Below, piece after piece: positions 27,801 through 36,800 of a stretch of 64,000 nt of DNA. Position numbers and translations under genes: made by a program. This DNA is from Balanoglossus misakiensis (Eukaryota; Hemichordata): positions 11,594,001 to 11,658,000 of the forward strand of contig CM082580.2 of assembly GCA_040954595.2 (NCBI GenBank), read 5' to 3'. The first letter of the stretch is position 1. Every line of letters starts with the position of its first letter. A model generated the notes under the pieces. That model made no database searches. It was given only the letters and a program-made list of their open reading frames with translations, and had not been told where the DNA came from.

Positions 27801-30800
27801 GCCACTGTCCAACGTCAACCGGTGCATGACGTTCTGGTACCACATGTTCGGAGAGGAGATTGGCCAACTCAAGGTCTACATGAAAAGTGAAGTCAGTCAG
27901 CTGGAATTGCTTCTCTGGAAGTTAGTGGGTGAACAGAACGACCAAGACACTTGGATGTCTGCACAGATACCGTTTGTAGCAAACGGTGATCCTTACTCGG
28001 TCAGTTCTTTATGTTCCTTCCTGTGTCTTTTTACCGACAGTTCCATATGTTTTACTCATTAATATCATTCTTTTGAACCCAACTTGATGTGTCTACTAGT
28101 GTTTGAGATCAACAGAGATCATTTGATTCCCTAGCTGTCACATCAATATTAATGTATCATCCTTCTTGTGATTTCAGATAATATTTGAAGGCGTCGAAGG
28201 ATCCGGGGAACTTGGAGACATCGCCATCGACGACATCGTCATTCTGGAAAACCAGCTGTGCGAGCTGAAGCCCGAGTATGCCGATCCGACCATTAATCCG
28301 TCTGCCGACATATCGTGTGATTTTGAAAATGATTTCTGCGGTTGGATGCAAGAAGTTGAGGACGACTTTGACTGGAGTCGACAGAAGGGAACGACCTCAA
28401 CTTTGTACACTGGTCCTCAATTTGATCATACCACTGGAACAGGTCCGTGAATTATTTCATTTACGGAAACGACACATGCTCCAAAATGGAATTGTTTTCC
28501 TATAATTATGACCAGAATTTGATTTAGCCATAGATTTTGGCATGTGTATTCAGGTGTATAACAATACTCACAGATTTATCTAAGCTTGAAAAAGATGTAA
28601 TAACTATTTTTAATGATTACAGGATATTACATCTACATTGAGACCTCCACACCAAACTTTGAAGGCGACAAGGCTTTGTTGGTGACTGAAGGTTTACCAG
28701 CCACTGGACCCAACGGTAACTGTTTCTCGTTCTGGTATCACATGTACGGAATTGATGTCGAGGCTCTGGATGTGTACATCAAACTGGTTGGACAGTCCTA
28801 CAGCAGTCTCATCTACCGCCGGGAGGGTAGCTATGGCAACGAGTGGCGATACGCCCAGCGAACCATCCAGAGCGACTTTGATTTCAGGATCATTTTGGAG
28901 GCTGTGGTCGGAGAGAGTGTGTACGGTGACGTGGCTTTGGATGATATCATGTATACAACTGGCCCATGCAGTATTACTCGTAAGTCTGTTATGATCATGA
29001 TGCCCACCTGTGGCATATTTCTGTTTTGTTCTTTATAACACAATAAAGCTGCTTGAACACCAGATTAACGCACCACTCTTCTACCACCAAGGTTCCTCTA
29101 ATAGGTACTAAATTTTTCTATATGCTGATGTTTCCTATTGCAGCTGGTTACTGTGATTTTGAAGCTGACATGTGTGAGTGGACAACGGGTACCACTGGGA
29201 ATTTTGATTGGATTAGACAGAGTAACAGCACGTCACTTCTTGGTATCAATAATGATGGGCCTCTGTTTGACCACACCACTGATTCTGGCACAGGTATTTA
29301 GAAGATCTTTTGAGATGAGAGAAAATTAGATAAGGTGATGAAAAATTATACCACTTACACAATCAAAAGAGGATGTTTATTGGAATGTAAAATCTTGGTT
29401 TTATATGTCAGAGTCACTGTTTCGCAAGTGTCAGATTTTGCCACTTGCATTTTTTTGTACCATGTACATACCACGTGATGCAGATACATGTATGTTCATA
29501 GCAACCATTTTATTTGTCTAGGTTACTATGTGTTCTCCTCCATGTCTGCGCCACAAATCCGCGGCGACACCTCCAGTCTCATCAGCACCACCTACCCTGG
29601 AAACGCCATAGGCGATTGTTTAGAGTTTTGGTACCACATGCACAGTGATGCCAGCAACGGGCGGGGATCGGGAACACTGACTGTTTCCTACCAAAGCACT
29701 GGCCTTCCCACTGTCCTCTGGAGTAAAACTGGTGATCAGGGTGACATTTGGCGATACGGAGCTGTGTCTGTTAATAGTCTGTATAACTACCAGGTGAGGT
29801 GACTGTCTTGTAGTGATATATTGAAGAGATTTTTGAGACAGTTTTAAGGTGATATTGACTTGGTTACAAGTTATGATATGTCTTCTGTTTTTGAAATGTT
29901 ATTTATCAGCAAATAAAGGATGCAGTAAAAAGGCACTTTCCCGAAACACATTTGAATATTCTTAATTTTTTAGATCGTCTTCGAAGCCAAAGTGGAGCAA
30001 GTAGGAAGTGCAGATGTATCCCTTGATGACATCAGTATAACATCAGGACAGTGTCCACCTGCAGGTGAGTACTGCTTCTTAAACCCTTTCACCATCATGG
30101 TTTCGTCTAAATCCATTGTTGTCTAACTTGCTTAATCATATGATTCATCCTGATAGGATTCTGTGACTTTGAAGACGGTTTCTGTTCGTGGACCAATCCA
30201 AAACCAGTTGAAGGAATGGATGATTTCAATTGGATGAGAGGACAGGGAGGCACAGCTACTGGATACACAGGGCCGTCTTTTGATCACACCACAGGAACTG
30301 ACAAAGGTTTGGCTTTAGAGATTTTTTATTGTTTTCATCAGATGTAAAATGTGACACTCATGTTTGTGTACACCTTCTTGGAATATCAGGTGTTGTGTAC
30401 AGATGATGCTAGAATTCTAGTATTGCAAAGGAAGTGTTTTCAGAATGTTTTTTTTTCAATTCTTTTCAGGTTATTTTGTCTTCTTTGAGTCATCCAAAAC
30501 GGCGGCTGGAGAGACAGCCTGGTTGATGAGTGAACATTTCAGTCCAACTACAGGTTCCTGTCTGACGTTCTGGTATCACATGTACGGTGAAAGTAAGTCT
30601 GTGGCACTATGTGCACCCAGTCACAATTCCTCCATCTATAATTCAGTGGTTTAGTACAAGATCCTGGGCCCTGACTTTCTCTCAAAACATTTCTTATGAG
30701 AAAATATTGCAAACTATGAATATATATATGAATCTTCTTGTCTTTCTGACCATTTATATTTCACTAAATTTTATTTTGCAGCCATTGGAACACTCAATGT

Positions 30801-33800
30801 CTACATGTACAGTGGCAGCTCTCCAATACTACTGTGGTCAGAGAGCGGTAACCAAGGCGATGTGTGGCTGCGGGCACAGACTAATGTCTACAGTAGTTCT
30901 GAATTTCAACTTGTGATTGAAGGAGTGAGGGGTTCCTCTCACACTGGTGATATGGCCATCGACGACATTGACTTTGAAAACTCCTTCTGTACAGGTAATT
31001 CAGTTGACTGAATAGAGAATATTAAACAACGGCTTTGACAAGTTATCTTCTCTTGCACCCGTACAATGATGATTTTATAGCAAAAGTTACAGACTTGATA
31101 GCACTAATTTTAAGTCAACTTTTTTGTATTTTATAGGAATCACAACTGTACCACCATCAACAACACCATCCCTAACAAAACGTAAGTGAATCTGTAGCCA
31201 ATCACACAGATTTGCAAATATTGTTACAAATCCCTGGTAATTGAAGATTTCATGGAGTCCAATGTTATTATTACAATGTGACATCAAATCCATCAACATG
31301 GAACATCTTGTTTGTAAATCGTTTCCCTTTTCCTTCTCAGAATATGACTGCGATTTTGAAGTGGATTTTTGTGACTGGAGACAAGATCCTGGAAACGATC
31401 TTGACTGGCTAAGGAACAAAGGAGATACACCGACAGATGATTCCGGACCACAGTTTGACCACACCACTGGCACAGATCAAGGTGAGATGTGTCTCCATTC
31501 ACCGGTGCATGATGTCGTTCCATTGGACGCAGTCATGCAGGAATTTGTGATTCACAAGGATTTTATGTGTTCATAACTGTATGAGATCAACTCAGAAACT
31601 ACAAGTCACAGTCACATATCCAGGCTCAATAGGTGCGAGACAAAATGTCTCCATTATATTTGGCGGTTATACCCTCCAAAGTTTTCTGGAAATTAACTTT
31701 TATTTTTGTCCTTTCCCTTTGAAGGTTATTACATCTATATTGAGGCAACCAATCAGGACCCGGGTGACAAAGCCAGACTGATATCTGCAGAAGTACCATC
31801 AACGTTAGATAGTCAATGCTTACAGTTCTGGTATCACATGTTTGGAAGCTCAGTTGGTGAGCTCAGTGTGTACATCAGAGATGCCAATGGTCAAGAAGTC
31901 TTGGTAATGGACTCCTCAGTAGTCATTTATTTTGTGAATTGCACATTGAATGTGATTGATTTATTGATTGATGAATAAGTTTGCTATCTGCTATCATTAA
32001 AAATTTACTTTCAAGTAAATGTTGACTTTTCCACTGTTGTGTGTCGCAGATCTGGAAGAGAATGGGAAGCCAGGCAAATGAGTGGAGATACGCACAAAGA
32101 GAACTGAATATGGCTTCGAAGTATGAAATAATATTTGAGGCTGTGAGGGCCACTCACTACAGAAGCGATATTGCTCTTGATGACATCATCCTAGCACCAG
32201 GAGCATGTGCCCCACAAGGTAACTGTGAGACTGACTCATGGAGGAAATTTTCAACCATTTCCAAAAGAAAGATGGAAGAAAACAAGCACTGATTACCATC
32301 GATAAGCAAACCATTGGTGTATGTGATGCGATAAACCATTTGAAACGCTACCCCCCGGGTCATTTCAAGCCAGGCGCATTTTTTGGAAATTTATCCATAA
32401 TGTCATATGAAATGCCATTTCCATCTGATTGTAAGCGCAAATTTGTTTGACCCTTTTGCAGCTGAATGTGACTTTGATCACAATTTCTGTGGGTGGACCA
32501 ATCCGACCGACAGCAGCGATGACTTCAACTGGCAGCGGGGTTCCAATGGTACAGAGAGTGCTGGTACTGGTCCACGTGTTGATCACACAACTGGAACACA
32601 AACAGGTAGGGGGGGGGGGGCGGTTTTTATGAATTGGAAGTTGGTACAGTATAAATGTGAGGCCAGCAATGTGAAATCTAAAAAGGGTGCTGCATATAAT
32701 TACTATCAAGGTAGAAAGTATAAGCTAAGGAGGACCTCTGAGTTTTCTCAAAATAATTTCTTTGTGTGCACTGAAATGTCAGTAAAAATCATATCATTTT
32801 GTAGCATCTGAATCCTAGTCTTTCAAATGGTACATGTACATACCATACATGTTTATGTATACTAATGTTCCTCATCTGTTTCTAGGTTACTTCGCTTACA
32901 TCGACACATCAGACAATAGATCCCCAGGGGACACAGCACACCTTGTGACATCAGACACCCCATCCGACTCAGAAAGATGCTTGAAGTTCTGGTATCACAT
33001 GCATGGGCAGGATATTGGTGTGCTCAACGTTTACCAGAGAGACATTGCAGAGGTGTTTGTTGCGCCATCTTGGACAAGATCAGGAAACCAGGGTAATGTA
33101 TGGAGGCGGGGGACACTGCCTTTGCTGCCCAAGACAAGTGGTAATCCATATCAGGTAAGCCTTACCGCACATTGTGGTTTGTGTGGTTACTCTAATCTCA
33201 CTAATGAAAATATGGCAGATATTTTCCTTCAATATCCAGTGATCGAAACAGCATACACTTCATCTAAAAATATGATTTCATTAACATCTGGAGTGCATAG
33301 TTTATTTGACTGAACACAAGTTTTGTCACAACATACATTGTACATGTAAGGAAAGAATTCATCACCATTGAAATACATTGATAATTTGGGGTTGCTTGTG
33401 TTTAGAGATGGCATTATAATCTTCAAATCTAATCACTATTGGCGGCATTTTGATTTGAAAGTGAAGAGTGAGTCGTCTCTGATGTGAGAATCGGAAAATA
33501 ACAAGTGTGGAAATTTATGTAGCATGTAATGTCCTTTTGTATTGCATCGCAACAAAGATGGTCTTTGAAGGTATCGTTGGGAGTGGAGATGCAGGAGATA
33601 TTGCAATTGATGATGTGGTCATCGACGACAGCCACTGTCAGCCGGAAGGTTGGTGTGACTTCGAATCAGACATGTGCGGTTGGAGTAACGAGTTTGCTCT
33701 CGACGATGACTATGATTGGCTGAGAATTGCTGGTCCCAGCCCCACCTCTGATACTGGCCCCACTGTTGATCATACATTAGGCACACCATCAGGTGAGTAG

Positions 33801-36800
33801 ATTTGATGCAAGGTGAGAGGTCATTAGTTAAAATTACAGGTCATATTTGCTTAACTTAGAAACCCCCATCTGATAGGGTCCTTCATATAGCCACTATGGC
33901 ACTCAACAGTTTTGTTTTGAGTTAAAGATCGTGTACCTGTGGTCATTTTACACTTCTGGTATATGTTCATGGCTTTTGTAGCATATTATCTTAAATGTCC
34001 TGATAATTATGCCACAATAACATCATGTTCATTCACGCCAATTATGCCTTTGTGAATCTGTAATCCTTGTGGTATATATCTCACTTGTATTCATTGCATT
34101 TTCAGGGTACTACATGTACATTGAAACTTCAGTAGGGAAATCTGGAGACCGTGCTTGGCTTATCAGTGAGCATCTGCCACCAACGAATAATGCTCAAATG
34201 ACTGGTAAACAAAAACATCTTGAACTATTTCATTTTTCATATTTATATTGTCATATTTTGTGAAGACTATGTGGGATTGATATATTGATGCCGCCAGAAT
34301 AGTTCCAACTCAGCCATATATGTTTTTTAGATGCATTGAACACCTGAAAGTGAAATTCGCTGTACTTAACACCCAAAGTTTTTCCCCTAAAAACCAGACA
34401 ACAGATATCTGTGCAAAGAATCTTTGCTTTTGAAGAACATATAAATATCACAGGAATAGAAATGCCTGATAGCTACATGTATTCATTCCCCTACTGGCCC
34501 TACATACAGCGTATCCAGGACAAGATTAATTCTGAATAATGGGAACATATTCTGGATGTCCTGATCTGTTGCTCATACCCTGTTCCTCATCTCTTTAAGA
34601 CAAATGCTTCAAGTTTTGGTATAACATGAATGGTGTCGGAGTAAAGACCCTGAACGTATACATGGAGACGGCTGCAGACCAAACCATGACAAAGATGTGG
34701 ACATTAGACGGTAACCAGGGCGACGTCTGGTACCAAGGAATGTTTACTGTTACATCAACTGTTGAATATTGGGTAGGTCCTGCCTTTAACCTTTGCAGCA
34801 TCCAGTAAACATTGTCCTATATATTGACATGGAGAACAAATTGTTAAGTGTCTATAACACACATTGTCATTTGTACATATACGTTAGCTCTAAGACCCAA
34901 GATCATTTCATTGCTTCATTTTGTGATAAGTACTTTCAGAGATTTGCCATTCAGAAGTTGAGTGGAAATGCATATTCACAAAGTGTGTTTTGCTTTTTTT
35001 CTGTTCCAGATAATATTCGAAGGTATCCATGGTGGAGACAAAACTGGGGATATTGCCATCGATGACACAGAAGTTGATGATGGTGCTTGCCCTGTTGTTA
35101 CACTGTCACCGCCGCCGTCAACATCAGCAACTACCATCACCCGCTGTAAGTTGAACTTGCAAGGAAAGCTGGCCTTTCTCATCCCATTTCAAGGATAGAA
35201 ATTTGTCTAGATGATACATTTTCTCTGGTACATTCAATAATTTTCTTTCTCGTCTCATAGCAACCAAGTCCCAACCTATTCTCTGTGGACCAGGACTCTT
35301 CCAGTGTACTGATCTGACATGTTTGAATTTATCTATGGTGTGTGACGGCAAAGAACAGTGTGTTGATAGTTCGGATGAAGTCAACTGTCGTAAGTAGTAG
35401 TTACGGATAACTAAGCATTCCCTTGTAATATTCCAATTTCTTCATGACTTTCTTCAACTGGTGATGAAAATTTCGTTTGTGGAATTTTACTATTTTTCTT
35501 GCTATGCAGAAGTAGCCTTAGCGTCTCGTTCATTCTGAATTGAATTTCCAGTAGGCCTCAAATCTGATATGCCATCAGGACAGTACTGAACAACTTGAGG
35601 TGAAACGCTGTAATTCCTGCTTATTGTTAGAATAAGATGATTGATACTTTTATTCATAATTTTTTTTAATTTATAGCCAACAATCCAGAGGGTCAGAGCA
35701 GTGACAGTAAGTAGTTAGGGAATTTCTTGACATGAATGTAACAGTCAGTGAAAGTAAATAATGAGACGATATCCTGTCTCTATGTTAACAGTAGCTGAAG
35801 ATGCCAACTATTCCTAGATCTCTCTTCTTGCCACTGCCAATGTACAACTTCCTATTAGAAACAGTGAGAAACAGGAAGGAATTTGTCTTGGAACACTACT
35901 GGAGATGCGTAGCTATTGTAAGGCATGATGACCATGTATGTTTCTGCTGTATGTTTACTTTGTGATGACCATGACCCACAATGCAATAGGACTTCCACAA
36001 TGGCGATAGAATCGTACATTGTCTACCAGAGCCTGGGTATTTTTTTTAGCTTTAAGCATACGTGTACATGTACAAGTCTTTACTATAGACTCTTTACATC
36101 AATATATATATATTTTTCATTTCCAGATGCTTTATACATTGTTATTGGTGTCCTTGGTGGTGTATTGCTCATCATTATTGTAGTTTTCATGGTGCTACTC
36201 TATATCAGAAGGCGACGACAATATCAATTGTAAGTATAGACTCTGGTCTGTTGCTGTAAACTTTTCTTGATCCATCATTTATCCTGGCTTGCGGATGATA
36301 CCTGAAATCAGAAACAGTCTCTTTTTCTCCCGTCTGTGGGTAGATGTCCATGTGGGAAATGTTGCAGAACTGACCTGATTCCTGTGTTTTATACCATTTA
36401 TTGCTCCTTTTATTCCAAACAGTGGTGGTGTCAGAAGTAGCCACACGCAAGGAATAAAGAACACACTGTATGATGAATACCTTGATGATCAAGACTTCAT
36501 AAATGATGTAAGTATAAGCTCTCCATGAACCAGGAGATGAGACAACCATTCTTCATTTGCATCTCATCACAAGTCTTTTGGTGTTGCAAGTTCCTTAGTG
36601 AGAAAAGAAATAAAAAAAGGGAAAACACGGAACTACAAAATGCATTTTGACAGACCATGAGAAACAGCCCAGCCTTTTGCAAATAGGTTTTCTTTCGAAT
36701 CTCTAAAATTAGTTATCAAATCTGATTTGCATTTATTTTCAGTTTTCCATGACAACTATGGACACATCTATGCTTTCTGGAGGAGTAAGTTGTCTTCTCT

